A DNA stretch of 64,000 nucleotides from Dasyornis broadbenti (Eukaryota > Chordata > Aves > Passeriformes > Dasyornithidae): NCBI GenBank assembly GCA_013397935.1, contig VZRN01004661.1, forward strand, positions 2,223,281 through 2,287,280. Reading direction: 5' to 3'. Numbering within the stretch: position 1 is the first letter of the stretch; each line of letters begins with the position of its first letter. Shown here one piece after another: positions 37,027 through 49,790 of the stretch. The notes beneath the pieces were generated by a model. The model was given only the letters and a program-made list of their open reading frames with translations. It had not been told where the DNA came from and did no database searches. Made by a program: the position numbers and the translations under genes.

Positions 37027-39780
37027 TTTGGCTTTGTACTGGAGAGTCTGCTGCCTACCGGCCTGCAAGAAGAGTTTTCCCAGCTAAAAGTAGCACTGTG
37101 CTGGGCAGAATTAAATAGTTCCACATGAATCATTGCTCCAAGCTGTTATTTTGTTCATATGTATTGGAATCTATGGTTGAATGAAGTATTCTATGGAGTA
37201 AAATTTCATTGGCGTCAACAGGGGGTTTGCACTCTTTGGACTAATTCACTGGTTCCTTTACTATAAATGCCCTTATTAGGCATGGAAAAAGATGCCTTAG
37301 GTTTTACTTTTTAAAGCAGTCCCAGGAATCTTGATAGTCCAATTTGCTTTATACAAGAATTTTAGATCAAAATATGCTTTGCGTCAAAATATGAGAGCAG
37401 CACTTCCAACAGAACAAAATTAAGCATAGACAAAAAATGTTTTCCTAACTTTTATTTTTCTTTTCATTTCAAAGCAATTTATTTTAACACTTCCTTCCAG
37501 GCAGCAAAGTGCAGACTTTGTAGCAAAGTCAAGGACAGAAAGGAAAGGCAAGACTTTTTTTCTGTGTTAGCATTTGCTCTTTTTTAAAGGGGATCAGCAT
37601 AAACTTTACTCCTACTGGCTTTTTCTAGTCCCAAAATTTCCAGTTCAGCTTTCATGGAGGTTGTCAGAAGGTTCCCCATTTCCAGGGAACAACAATGAAC
37701 TACAGTAATTGGATGTGGCAGTGCTACTCTGTGAGTTTATCCCAACTTGTCACTGCTGGCTACTGTTTCCCCTCATTAATTCCATCACACTGGCTGCTGG
37801 CCACTGGTTTGACATGCCCTGTCTGAGCAGAAATTACTGTTCTGCTCTCAGTGGCCAGTCCCTCATTCCTTACACACTTGGGCAGTTCTGCTGCAATCAG
37901 CAGGATTGCTCATATGCACCGGAGCTGGCAGGACCCGCCTGAGGATCTTTTAATGAGCCAACGTGAAATGAGGGACCGTGTGGTAACTGAGCTCACGTCA
38001 TTAGTTTGCATTGTCAGCCCTGTACAGGGTAATAGCAGGTGTGGAACTCCCTGTAGCCAGGAAATTGCATACAGCCAAAAATGATCACAGAAAGAAGAGT
38101 TGTCATGGAAAGGTGACAAGCGCATGGCCAAGAGAAGGAAAAGATTGACCAAAAAAGTACAGCAGAATCCATGCTAATTCCTCCTGTGCTGTTGATTACT
38201 GAATGGCAAAATACTTTGAAAATTACCATCAGATGTTGTATTGGGAGAAATCAACTTAGATAGCAGGTCTGAAGAAATGCAGATCAGCAGAAAACAGGAC
38301 AAAACATTTCAGGACGATGAGATTGTAAAGCCTGTAAACATCCACTTGCCCAAACACTCCTGGAACAGCACTGGTTCGCATAGTCTCAAACCAAAAAAAC
38401 CCCTAGAAGTAGGATTGTCTTGGCACATCACCTTATACATCGCTCGTAGACAAAAAGGAAGGAGCACAATTTCAACTACCCCTAAAGAGCAACAGCCTTT
38501 GGGGTGCAGTGTGTTTGAATTAAAGTTTTACCTTCAGATCCTTATCAACTATAATTGAGAAAACTGATACAAAGTATATGAATATTAATAATAATTTATA
38601 CATACACACACATAAATATGGATGTGTTAAATATTAATGACAATTAGTAAATTTAGAAAACTATTATATGCATATGGATATTCTTTGATAAAATAAAACT
38701 TTTCTCTTTGGAAAAAGATCTAAAAATTTAACTTGTCTTAAAAAACAGAAAAGGCTTGGCCTGGACGTTCAAATTATAATGATTTTTTCAATTCTTAGAT
38801 CTATTAAGATCTCTAATTATCTATAATTACCAATTCTAATAATATTTGAGCATGTGTGGTTAATTCATAGATTCTCCTTGTTCTTTAACTGAACAATATG
38901 TTCATGTTTGCTTTGCAATGTAAATGATCACATTTTTGTAATGGTTTTTATATTCACCTCTAGAGGAAACAGGATTTCAACGACGGGTGAAACAGTGATT
39001 CCTGTGTGAACTATAAAGCACCTAAAAAGCAATGAGCTGCAAAAGGGTTACAATTACTTGAAAACAGAAATTTAAGGAAGATTTTCTCATCCCGTAATCT
39101 GCTTGGGTCTGTTGTTGGCACTTGTCTCTGGTTTTGAACCTGTAGGAAATATTGTATTTATAAAATAGATTATATTCCTTTTCTTCTCTGTATTTTATCT
39201 TTCTTTAAAACTGTCACCCTAAAACTATATATAATACCCCAAAATTAGCAGATTTCTGTCCAACTGAGATTGTCAGTCATCTCAGAATAAGCCCTTCAAT
39301 GGGAGCCACAAGTCCAAAGTCATTCACAGCAGCCTGCTTGTGCTGATAACCTGCTGCCTGCCTTGAGAGGGAATCCACTCCCTTTGACATCCCAGGTCCT
39401 AGGAACCTGCTCACCATCGAGGCTGCAATGATTCTTCAGGGCTGAAAGAGAACCTGCAAGCCAATTTCCTAACCTGGTGAGCCCGGTCAGTAAGACAATA
39501 AAAGAAAAAATGAAAGAAACTAAAATAAATAGCTTTTGACATCCAGTGCCATAAAAGTAAAATAGTTTAAAACTTGGCATCATATAGAAGTTAGCTAATT
39601 ATAGTGGCGCCATTCATGACGATATAATTAACTGTATGTCTGCATTTCTATTATAAACTCCTATTTTCAGAGGTTTATGATACAGCTTTAAAAATTTGCT
39701 CTGGCCAGAGATTTGGCATGCTAAATCTCACCCTGGAAGCAACCTTTTTCCCTCCAAAACTGAAGAAGAAAAACCTGCTG
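37027..39780. other. AT-rich non-coding stretch
   Basis: The plus frame 38241-38558 stays open for about 105 codons (from a TTG) and encodes a hydrophilic peptide with no known domain; probably chance. A degenerate ancient-repeat motif, tcattggcgtcaacaggggg, is at 37206-37225. A short palindrome, agatctattaagatct, is near 38798-38813. Confidence 0.5.
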
Positions 39781-39830
39781 GGTTTTTGTGGTTGTTTTTT
39801 CTTTTTTGTTGTTGTTGGGTTTTGGTTTAA
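39781..39830 (-). repeat. T/G-rich low-complexity tract (A/C-rich on the minus strand)
   Basis: Blocks such as ttttgtggttgttttttctt and ttgttgttgttgggttttgg are nearly free of A and C. Read on the minus strand it has the same character as the A/C tracts at 19455-19586 and 51814-51895. Confidence 0.85.
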
Positions 39831-42800
39831 AACTTATAATAAGGTGATAAAAATAACCACACAGAAATAGTACCCTTTATGCACTTAGAGGTTTTAAAAC
39901 ACAAATTTTGACCTATGTTGTGTGAATTAATGATAAAAGCCCCTCCCACAGCTCATTTCTGGAAATGCTACTGTGCTGCACATAATCTAGGCCAGGGACA
40001 TGTCCAAAAATTACACACTTCTAACAAGGACCTGCTGTTAGAACAACTCCTGCACTTAAAACATCCTGACATCTCCTCATTCCTAACTGGCTCTTCTTTT
40101 TTTCCTCCCTCTTTTCTCCTGAAAGCCGTATGGCTGCCAAAAAGCTGACCTTACTTGGATGGAATTGAGGTTCCCTTTTTGCATTTAGCAAACCTAGCAG
40201 TGATTCCTTATGAAAAGGGAAGAAACACCCTGCAATATGCAAAATACACAGGTTTCCAGGAAGTGAGCAGGCCAAACGAAAACACACATACAAGTGTTTA
40301 GGACTGCAGAACAGGAAAGTTCTCAGGTGCAGTGGTTGCTGGGACAGTCGATCCCCGGGCTGTCTGATGAACTGCTGTGCAGTGGAGTGGTTCCCCGTGG
40401 GACTTTGGGGTTGTCATTTGGTGGCTCTACATTTGATCTCCCTGAGATAAACACCCTGAAGATGAGCTGGTATGGAATGAAAGTCTACAGAGATATACAG
40501 AAAATTGGTGTTTAGCCTGAGATAAATAATCAGAGATTTTACCATGATTAAAGGAAACACGACCCTGAGATTTGCAGAGTTATAGCTAAGGAATGAAATA
40601 TTCTATACATTTGCTCCACAGTACTTACTCAAAACTACCTTTATTTTTTCATATCTGCTTGAAATTTAAATTGGTTTTGTTTGTTTATATACACATCTAA
40701 CAGAATCCCTTAGGCCAAAAATTGGCCTCATCACTAAAATCCTAATTGCCAACAGTGTACTGGAAATTTCCATGTGATCTAGAGAGAGTAGTTTCCTTTC
40801 CCTGTTGCCACTTGGGAATGTTCTGTTCTTACTACTCTGCTGCTTTCCTTCAGCCTGGAGAAGATACTGTTTATTCCTTTGGCCCTCTCAGAAATCGTTG
40901 TGCAGATTTGTTTAGTGACAAAGTCTGTGGAAACCAAAAGGAGAGTTTTAATTGACTCATCAGTCAGACTGATAGGTTGTCTGTGATCCTTCCAATTGTA
41001 CACAAAAAGGTAGTTTCTTCCTTTCTTTGCTGAGCTGGTTTTTCTTCCCTCAGAGTTCTGTCCTTTGGGACATTGCTATTGATCCAAAATAATATGAAGA
41101 GACACTTTTGTTTCCTCCGTAACAAAACAGTGAATCACTACTTTTCCTCATCTTGCTTTCCCCCCAAACACCATAACCCCACTTTGTTCAGACAGTGTTT
41201 CTGCAGCCTTTGTCTGCATAACTGTATTGCACAGCTAGAATTTTCCTTGACAAAAAATACCCTTCAAATACTTTCCAGATTAAAAATTATACTGGCTCTC
41301 TCCAGGAGGCCAAACATTGTTTTTGAAATGCCACATGCACATTCTGTACTAACTCCAGTGGTGGTGGTCCCTCTACTGTGTCTCTCTGCTCTGTATCTCA
41401 GGATATTAGGTCTTAGGAAAAAAAAGATAAAGCCATCTCTATAGCACAAAAACACAGAAAACACAAGAAGTCTGAAGTAACACCATGCACATTTCATTCT
41501 TGACTAGAAAAACTGGGGAGTAAATAAAATTAAAAAATAATTCCCATGATATCTTATTGTTTATAGTAACTATAATACAGCTGAGACACGTTCCTAAGAG
41601 CAAACCATACTTAAACATTTGGAAAAGTTATTGTGGCTAAAGCCCAGGTATCTGGTGACAACATTCGTGATGGAATTGCTAGAATTCATAAACACACAAG
41701 TGCAGCCAAAGCTCTGAGTACACTGGGGACTCTTGCCAAGGCATAGAAGTTTTCCTTCCCTTGCTGGTAAGGTTATGAAGGGAATACAAACTGTGTTTGT
41801 ACATGAATCATTGTGATTCCTTGGGATATCAAGGGGGCCCACACCAGAGCTTTTCTCTCTCAGGCTGCCAAGATTGCACATCCTTCCCAAGCCAGTGTCC
41901 TGTGCTGGGCACAGGCTGAAATACTCCCCGCCACACTGGTACTGCACAGCTTCCTAGCCGGTATGCCATGAGCATCTCAGATGGCCCAGACAGCTAAACA
42001 ACGTTAAAGGATATGCTGCCCTATAAGGTCATTGTCAAGTCCACAATGTAAGTTTAATCTGTGGATGTGCCAGGTGTGGAACCCCTGTGGCAGCCAGAGG
42101 TGTTTCCTGTGGGTGTCTGTGCTTAAGGCAGACCTGCTACAGTGCCTCCAGCACCAAGGAGAACCCAACACCTGGGTGAGTGCCAGAAGGCTTTGTCAAA
42201 CACAAATAACTAGGAGAACTTGAATGCAAACTCTCCTCAGAGTTACCATGGGCGTAAATCCCACCAAGTGCTTCCCTGTCTGTGAATACCAAGAGATACA
42301 CGAATGAGGATGATGAAGGATTAAACTCTGTTCTTGATGAAGCAATACGTACCGAAGTAGTTCCTCAAAAGTGAGTGTAGTTATACTCTATTAAGTTTGG
42401 TGTAAAAAAGTCATAGTCGGACAATTTGAGATGCAGCACAGTAAAAGTCTTCAAGAAGCACCAAGCCTCCCAGAATTATTTCAGTCAGTGACAGTCTAAC
42501 CTGTGCATGACCTGGCTGTGTACAGTTTTTCAGGCATTAATGCAAACACATAACAGGCAACAAAAAAAACAGGCAACAGTAAAAACCTGTAGGGAAGATA
42601 ACTATCTCCTCCTTTGTCTGAATTATTTTTCTTCCACTGTGATTTTATCTTTTCTACGTGCTATTTTTATAAAAATACATTTTGTAAACTATGTATTACA
42701 AAATGGAACAGATAAAAGGGTGTTTATATGAATTGTATTTGCATTTCTGCATGAGTTTGATATGTAAGCCCAAGCACACCCAAACTACTGATAATTACAT

Positions 42801-43941
42801 TTTAAATACAATTAGAGTTTAAACAGAGATGCCCAGGAATATTTTCACAATGTATTTTCAAATGAAAATGCCAATGCATTAAAAATTCAAAAGCCCAAAA
42901 ATCAAATCTGGTGAAACAAGGAGGGAAAATAGAAGACAGGTAAGGAAATGAGAAGAATGTATCTTTAAATAAGAAAATTCCTTTTCTCATTCAGATTTTC
43001 AGAACGGTAGATTAAACTGAGTTTATAACATTGGAAGTCTTCAAATGAAACTGGAATGACTGAATAGACTCAGTCCAAATTTCTAGCAGATACTACATTT
43101 GAATAATATTTAGATTAGCTTTCCATCTGAGAAAAATATTAAATCTGGAAAATTCTCCTGAGTTAGGGCAATCATAGCATGCCCAGCGATATTGCTAATC
43201 AGCTGTTCAGAACATCAATGTCACGTAACGTTGCAGCACCAGAAGTGGTCCACGCCTGAAGGGTTTTCTAAATACTTGAAAAATAGTTGGAACATTTGGG
43301 CAGAATTCCTTTTTTAAAGAAAACAGTATGGGGGGTTTTTTTAAAGAAGATGATATTTTGGTATTTTTCAAAATTCTTACAAATTTCGACTTGCCCTCTA
43401 ACTCAAATATTTTAATTGAAAATATCACTAAGATGTAGTCACAATCTAGAATTTTCATCCTTTTTCTATGCCTCAGAAACTTTAGTAATTGCAATAGATA
43501 AAAGGATATAATTAATAGATTAATCTTAGCAAAGTAGTTTAGTTTTTTAGAGTGGGATTTTCTTAAGTAACATTCAAAGCTAATATAGACACGAAATCAA
43601 TAAAATTAGACCATTTTAAATTTACATGTGTCTTTCCGAATAAGTTTTTACCGCAAAACATCAGAACTGGTATTTAAATGAATATCCAAGATACTTCTCA
43701 TGGAGATTTCAGAAAGCAGAAGGTTTTTCAGATTTTCCATTCTGAGAAGATTCTTTATTACAAGTCCTATTGAAAAGTCACTTATTTCCCACAGGATGTG
43801 GAAATGAGCCTAGTTTTCCCTGAGAAAGAATCAGTGATAAGCTGTTCTCTGTGACCACTGGCACTGCCCTGCCCCAGCACTGCTAAATTCTTTGTGTGGG
43901 GAGCTGTCAGGGTATCTCCTCAGGGAAGTCAATAATTAGGG
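39831..43941. other. AT-rich non-coding stretch
   Basis: No gene recognised. Frames at 41073-41444 (plus, 123 codons) and 41594-41947 (minus, 117 codons) are Cys-, Leu- and Ser-rich without a domain pattern. A near-consensus donor, cctgggtgagtgcc, at about 42172-42185 ends a 63-codon frame but has no convincing acceptor partner. Confidence 0.5.
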
Positions 43942-43957
43942 TTTTTTTTTTTTTTTT
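43942..43957. repeat. Poly-T tract (T16)
   Basis: Sixteen consecutive T about 170 bp left of the GC-rich block. On the minus strand this is an A run; I see no AATAAA at the expected distance on that strand. Confidence 0.95.
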
Positions 43958-44109
43958 CCTGAGCCTCTACTCCCATCTTCCACGGAAAGAAATAAGGAAA
44001 TAACAAATTCTATAATTCTTTAAAATCCAGTGGCTCGGCTGCAGCGGGCATTACCTGAAGGCATTACCTTCTCACACTTTAATTTAACAGCTCCTCTATT
44101 TGATTTACA

Positions 44110-44770
44110 TAATACTCAGTTAAAATGACAAGCAGAGCTTAGCGTTACAGCCTGCAGCCTTCCAGCTGAGCTGGCCCGAGCCCTGCCCTGCGAGAGAGCT
44201 CTGCCCGAGTGCCTTTGCAGTCACACCCAGGGGCAGGCAGCAGCTGCTCCCAGCGTGTCCCCTCCTGCCTGCCAAAGGGACACCAGTGGGGCAGGGCAGG
44301 GCGGCACCGCTCCGGACACGGCACAGGAATGCTCGCCCGGGGCCCAGCTGAGGCAGAGACACATCTACCTCCAGCTGGGCTCGGGTTTAGCCTGTGCCTC
44401 TCTGCAGGCAAATCGCCCCGGTTTGCTTTGCTCAGGGGTCCCCGGGGCAGCAGCAGCCTCTGGAAGCCTTTTGGGGGTGATGCTGCAGAGAACGCTCCAG
44501 GCGGTGCTGCTTGCAGCCTCCCGGGGCTGTTCGGGTGTGGGAAGACCTGGGGACCTGCCCTGCAGGGACCCTGCCAGTCGCAGCCCCCCTCCAAAAGTGG
44601 TGCCCAGAGTGCTGTCGTGCTCCCACGTACGGCCTGCTCTTCTTCCCTAGTGGCCATCTGCCATGGGAAAGCAGCCTTTGGCACTAAAAAGATGTCATCT
44701 TGTCATCCCTGCAAGGCGCGTTCAGGCATCCAGCCTGGGCACGGGTCAGGGGGGCAAACATTAGAAGCAT
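44110..44770. other. GC-rich, CpG-poor block with overlapping long frames on both strands
   Basis: This is the most GC-rich segment of the window, sharply bounded by AT-rich DNA. A hand count finds about 25 CpG in roughly 610 bp, well below expectation for its GC content, so it is not a classical CpG island. Frames of 187 codons (plus, 44209-44772) and 179 codons (minus, 44145-44684) overlap almost completely. High GC removes stop codons from all frames, so neither is evidence of coding, and the peptides (Gly, Ser, Pro, Ala, Arg-rich) match nothing I know. It could be a decayed island, a non-coding exon, or simply a GC-biased conversion patch. Confidence 0.55.
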
Positions 44771-47700
44771 AAATTTGCCGCTTACTCAGAGAAGAGAGGG
44801 GTGTGTGCAGTTCAGAGCACCTAAATCTGAGGCCTGAAGCAAGCACAACATACCAAAGGAGCAGTTTGCCTCCCTGCCCCCTGTTCTTTTCAACTTCTGT
44901 GGTGTTTAAAGTGCAGAGCTGGCTACTTTCAAAATCAAATGCTGGTTTGAAAAGCTGGTTTGACATTACATTAAACTTAAATTCAGTGTTATTATAAACT
45001 TAAATTCATGCATATGTCTGGCCCAATATACAGATTCGTTTTCTTTGCATCATTACAAACACTTAAAGAATATTTTTTGCCATGGCATTTAATTTTATTT
45101 TCAACCACAGCTATTATGGCCTTACTCTAAAAAAGCCATCGTGCACTCAGGGAAGCATATGATGAGCTCCCAAATCAACATTCAAGCAGTTTAGAAATTA
45201 AAACTTATTTAAGAACCAGCATTTAGAGTATTATTGAAGTGCTGTTCTTATTTTATAATACTTCAGCATCATGGCTTGGCAAAAGGATCTAGTCAGTTCA
45301 GTAGAAATCAGTATAATGATTCCAATATTAACAAAAATGAACAACAGGGAATATGATTTAGAGATAGTACCTGTCAATTTTGAAATACCGTCTTTTGGCT
45401 TATGCGCATTCCTGCTGTGTGCACGTGAGAAAGAGCTTCTTTCATGTATTTCCAGATCAGTTAAGAGTATCTCCCAATACAGCTACAAAATAATGAGCCC
45501 AGGCCTGCTCTGACTGCTGTCTCACAGACAGGACAGGACATCTTTGCTTGCCAGGGACATTCTGAAGAATCCTCAGCTCTCAGGGGACAAACAGAAAAGC
45601 AGTCACAGCAAACAGCTTTACCTATAGGCCTAGAGCTAAGGCTGTAGTGTATTAATGGTTGCCACAGAAAATATGAAACTGATTATCTGGCATGAAATGA
45701 GAGGGCTGATTCTCCCCAGCTGTACACACTTCTGGCAGTGTAAAGAATCTGCCTTTCGCCTTTGCTCTCTGATCACACAAGGAAAATCTGCCTTACCTCT
45801 CTCTTCATCCTCTTCTTCACAACCATGACTGAGATTGGGTATATGATCAAGGAAAAAAGGTACGAACAGATTTACCACCTGGCTGACCTTGGCCATACTG
45901 TCAGATTCAGACACCAACATGACTGCGCAAACAAGAGAGTACTGTGCTCACTTTGTCAATTAACAAATCACTTCTAGCAGCTACAATCCTACCAGTACTG
46001 CTGGCAGGTAAATTTTTGTCCAGAGAAACTCCATAAAATATACTCCAATAACACACAACTGACTAAGCCAATAGGGTTTTGTAAGAATTACTTATATAAT
46101 CTGCTCATTTCAGTGGCTGTAATAGGAAATGTTCACTTCTTGGAACTATCCTGTAGCATTCTACAGCAGCAACATATGTTTATGTAAAATTCCCCTCAGC
46201 TTTGCCATAGGATTTAGAATATTGTAATTAGGTCAAAATTGTTGCCACCCATGTCAAACTTAACAATTCACCACACTATTCCTCACTTATGAATATCTTT
46301 AATGACTGTGTTAGTCAGTATCTGACATTTAGAGTCCATGTATGTGGTACCACTGAGATTCTGACAGATTGTAGTTCACAGATGTCACACGAACGCACAA
46401 GTAGCTACCAATAACAAAACAGACGGATATGAAGTTTTTAAAATTTGTCTTATTTGCCTATTTTTAAAAGCTTTCCTCAACCAACCCTATTTCAACCCTC
46501 CCCTCCAATCTGCATATTAGCAAAAGGATCCAGATCATCTGCAGCTTTTAATCAGAAGTTTGGAAATGCAGAGACCACAGCAAAAGCCAGCCATGTCCTG
46601 CCTTGGTTATGAGGAATGAGTATTCTCTACTTAAGGATGATTTTCATTAGGCATACACTTAGAGTTTATCAGAGACAAGTAGTATTTTATAGTCAAATAT
46701 TAGACTCGGGCTTGTTTATAAGTGTTCATAAAAGGTAGAGGAAGAAAAAGTAACAGTTTAATATAATTCTGCCATTAGTTACACGGATACAAAGCTGAGG
46801 AAGCTCAAGCGAAATCAGCAGAGATCTCCAGATACAATGCCATGGCTGACAACTGCATTTGGCTCAGTTGCTCACAAAGCTCAGCAGTGGCTATCACCCT
46901 CATTCAGCCACACCAGCACTTTGGGAAGAAGAGGATAACTCCTTAGTGGCACATCTGTTAGGTATAGATGGCATTCATCTGAGTAGCTTTGCCAATGGAT
47001 GACATGCCAAGTCCTTTATACTAAAAGGCTTGTGCTTGATGTTAATCATTCGCTCTCTGCCAGTTAACATGTTTATCCTTCTAGGAAATACTTTGATCTA
47101 TACTGGCACTTGAAATATAGCAACCAATTTTACTAGACTGGAAATGAACAAACAAGATCTTGTGTGAATTGCCAAATGGCACAGCAAAATGCAGGATGCA
47201 CGTTACAAAGGGTTGCTTAGCAACTAGAAAAGGCCATGCATTCCATTTCACTATTTTGGTTTGAAATAGAAAATAAATAGCCTTATAATTGTTTGAAATA
47301 CATGGAAAGCTAGAACATAATACTGCTCTGGAGAAATCTATTTGTGAGGAGTGTGTGTCATGGGAGACAGAGAGACTCTGAACTCAACATTCAATAGGTA
47401 AGTGAAGGAGAAACTGCCTTTCAAATATTTTGCCTTAAAATGTAAATGTAACGGTAGTTTAAGTTCAGTGCATGTATTCTGCTATTCAACCAGGATTTAA
47501 GACAATTGTTTATTTTTACCTTTCATCTTCAAATGTTAAGAGGGTTAGTTTTTTTCAAAGACAATTAGCTCATCCTCCATTCGCATGCAAGGAAGTGGAA
47601 GTTTAGAGCAGTTGGTACTTTACCCATGCGAGTTGCCAAACTATGACTACATCACAGGCATCCTGAATCTAAGCAGTCTTTAAAAAACAAAACAACTTCT

Positions 47701-47865
47701 GCATAACATATCCTCCTTGCTCCCTCTCACACAGCTCCCCCCATGCCTGGCAGCTGGTCTTAAATAGACAAATATAAATAATTGCCTAGCAATACTTCAT
47801 CTTCATACAGGAAAAAGAGAGGTCTCTGAAAACTCAGTCTCCCATACTTCAAAGCAGCTACTGTC
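44771..47865. other. AT-rich non-coding stretch
   Basis: Nothing recognised. The minus frame 45636-45920 (94 codons) includes an acidic patch (CEEEDEER) but no domain. The stretch 46000-47700 has no frame of note on either strand. Confidence 0.55.
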
Positions 47866-47930
47866 TTTAATTTCCAATATGAGAAACTGAGGCAGAGATT
47901 AAAATGATTCTTGAAAATCACATGGGAAGC
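47866..47930 (+). repeat. MIR-like SINE core fragment
   Basis: atgagaaactgaggcagaga, then ttaaaatgattcttgaaaat and cacatgg, parallels the MIR block gatgaggaaactgaggcaca, gaggttaagtaacttgccca and aggtcacacag. Several conserved words keep order and spacing. The copy is heavily decayed, as expected for an element this old. Confidence 0.45.
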
Positions 47931-49729
47931 TTCTTGTGATTTGAGAGCAGAGCGTGGACAGCTGACATTTATCTTGGTGGTACAGTCATCTCCTCTTCCA
48001 CCAGTATTCTTTTTATACAGGCATCCAGAGCAGATATGAGTACCCCCCAGATATTGCTGGGCCAATAAAATCCCCTTGCAAACACCATGTCTGTGTTAGC
48101 TCTCAGCCCAGGCAATCCTGGTGCTGAAGCCAACACACCAGTCCTTGCTGCAGCAGCAGGAACCTGCCTAACTCAGTGGGAGTTGAGCAGGAAGAGCTCC
48201 GGCCCAGACAGGGCTCAGACCTCTGTGGCAGTGTGGTACAGCAGGGTGAGCTGAGCACAAAGGGGCAGCCTCTGTCAGGAGGTGTCAGGTCCTTAATCTA
48301 TGTAACGTGTAAGCTGCAGCCAACAGCCTCCTGCACAATACCCCGTGTGTCCGCTGAAAATGGCATTGCCCATAATTGTATTGTTTGCTTAGAAGGGACC
48401 TGAGATCCGGATCAAGTTCAACAAGATCTGTGTCATTCTAGTTAGTGCTGTTTTTCAAGCACACCCCTTCAGTGAACAGAAAGCCCTCTGAAACCATGAC
48501 CAGACTTTCAGGGCCAGATAACTGACTGTTTCGGTTTCTTTCAAGTTGTATCGCAGTAGACACACACAGTATCCTGGATACTGGACAGATTTAAAAGTGG
48601 GAAGAAAAGGTTCCAGCACACTGGCTTTAAAAGAGAGAACAAAGTAAGTGAGGATCAGAGGGAGGAAGGCGATCGCTATGACACTAAGACAATTAATCAC
48701 TGCCAGATGTTAAGGGTCACACAGCACTGCATGCTGGGAAGATCAGCAGGGGTTCTTGGACAGGGAATAGAGGGAAAAAATAACCTGTCATGTCAGTGAA
48801 CTAGTCAGGGGTTTAGGGTTCCTGTCATTTAACTATTAGTGTGCTCTTAATAAAATGACAATGCATTGAGGAAGGGGAGGAAGATAGGGGAGTTGGCAGA
48901 AAAGAGGGAGTGACAGCTTAATAATCCTTGTCTGTCAAAAGCACTAAAAATACCATCCCAAATTCAATGTTCTTACTTTTGTAATGAACGCGCCAGGGTT
49001 CCTGCTTGATTAATAGAACACTTGTTGACTGACAAGGACAAATGTGCACATGGTCTGAACACAGCGCTGTGCATAAATAATTTAAATTGCACTATGGCCA
49101 GAGCTCAGCTTGCACTGGGGGGTTCTGTGATAAACCCCTATGTTTCAGCAGTTCATAACTTGGCCCTAAAAGAAGAGCTCAGAAGTCTTGAGCCTAAAGT
49201 TGGACTGAGAAGGCTTGTTGGTTTCTTTGAAGTATGAAAAATAAACCAATACCCTTTGGAAATCACAGACCTTTATTGGTGTAGTGATGGAGGAGTCTCT
49301 TTTGGCTCCAGTTGTACATCTCTCCCATTACAGCAAAAATAAGATGGTTTTACACTGAATGATGCAAACAAATTTGTGTTCATGGTAATTCCCACTTATC
49401 CCCATTAACAGCAATGCTAATGAGAGCGGTATATACTCACCACAAAAATGAGGGAATGCTTGCTTAGAACTTTAGGAATAATTTTCAAAGGGAAGAGTTC
49501 AGACCATTTTTCACAAAGGCAGCATTCTACAGAAGGCAAATGATTTTTACATGCCCATCTGTACCGCAATGGTATCTCACTAAGTAACCTCCACTGAAGT
49601 TAATGTAATAGTTTGAGTGATGCCACACATTAAGAGCTAACTTATAACAATACTTCAGAGCATTAATTCCTCCTTTATATCTACATTCATAGATTACAGC
49701 AGACAGAGTAGCTCTGCTGCTCAGCACAG
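47931..49729. other. Non-coding stretch, slightly GC-richer at 48090-48330
   Basis: No gene recognised. At 48387-48425, agaagggacctgagatccgg followed by atcaagttcaac faintly resembles the antisense CR1 tail (gaagggacctcagagatcat...), but too little is left to call it firmly. A single telomere-like ggtttagggtt at about 48813 is not an array. Confidence 0.45.
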
Positions 49730-49790
49730 AAACAAGCCCAGGAACTTGCTGGTTAAGCTCTCCACGCCTCAGTTTAATTTCCTCTTACCT
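49730..49790 (-). repeat. MIR-like SINE core fragment, antisense
   Basis: gaacttgctggttaagctct followed by ccacgcctcagtttaatttc matches the antisense MIR block gcaagtcacttaacctctct, gagcctcagtttcctc, with a 3-base insertion. Word order and spacing are preserved. This is the clearest of the four MIR-like scraps. Confidence 0.5.

Noticed and set aside
38241..38558. 105-codon hydrophilic plus-strand frame
   Set aside because: The composition is protein-like, but the frame starts just after a TGA with no ATG near its start and no recognisable homology or splice donor; kept only as a remark.
44145..44772. 187-codon plus and 179-codon minus frames as protein genes
   Set aside because: They overlap almost completely on opposite strands in GC-rich DNA where stop codons are rare in every frame; neither peptide resembles a known family.
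48387..48425. CR1 tail remnant
   Set aside because: Resemblance covers too few bases with too many mismatches to call; mentioned within the surrounding stretch only.
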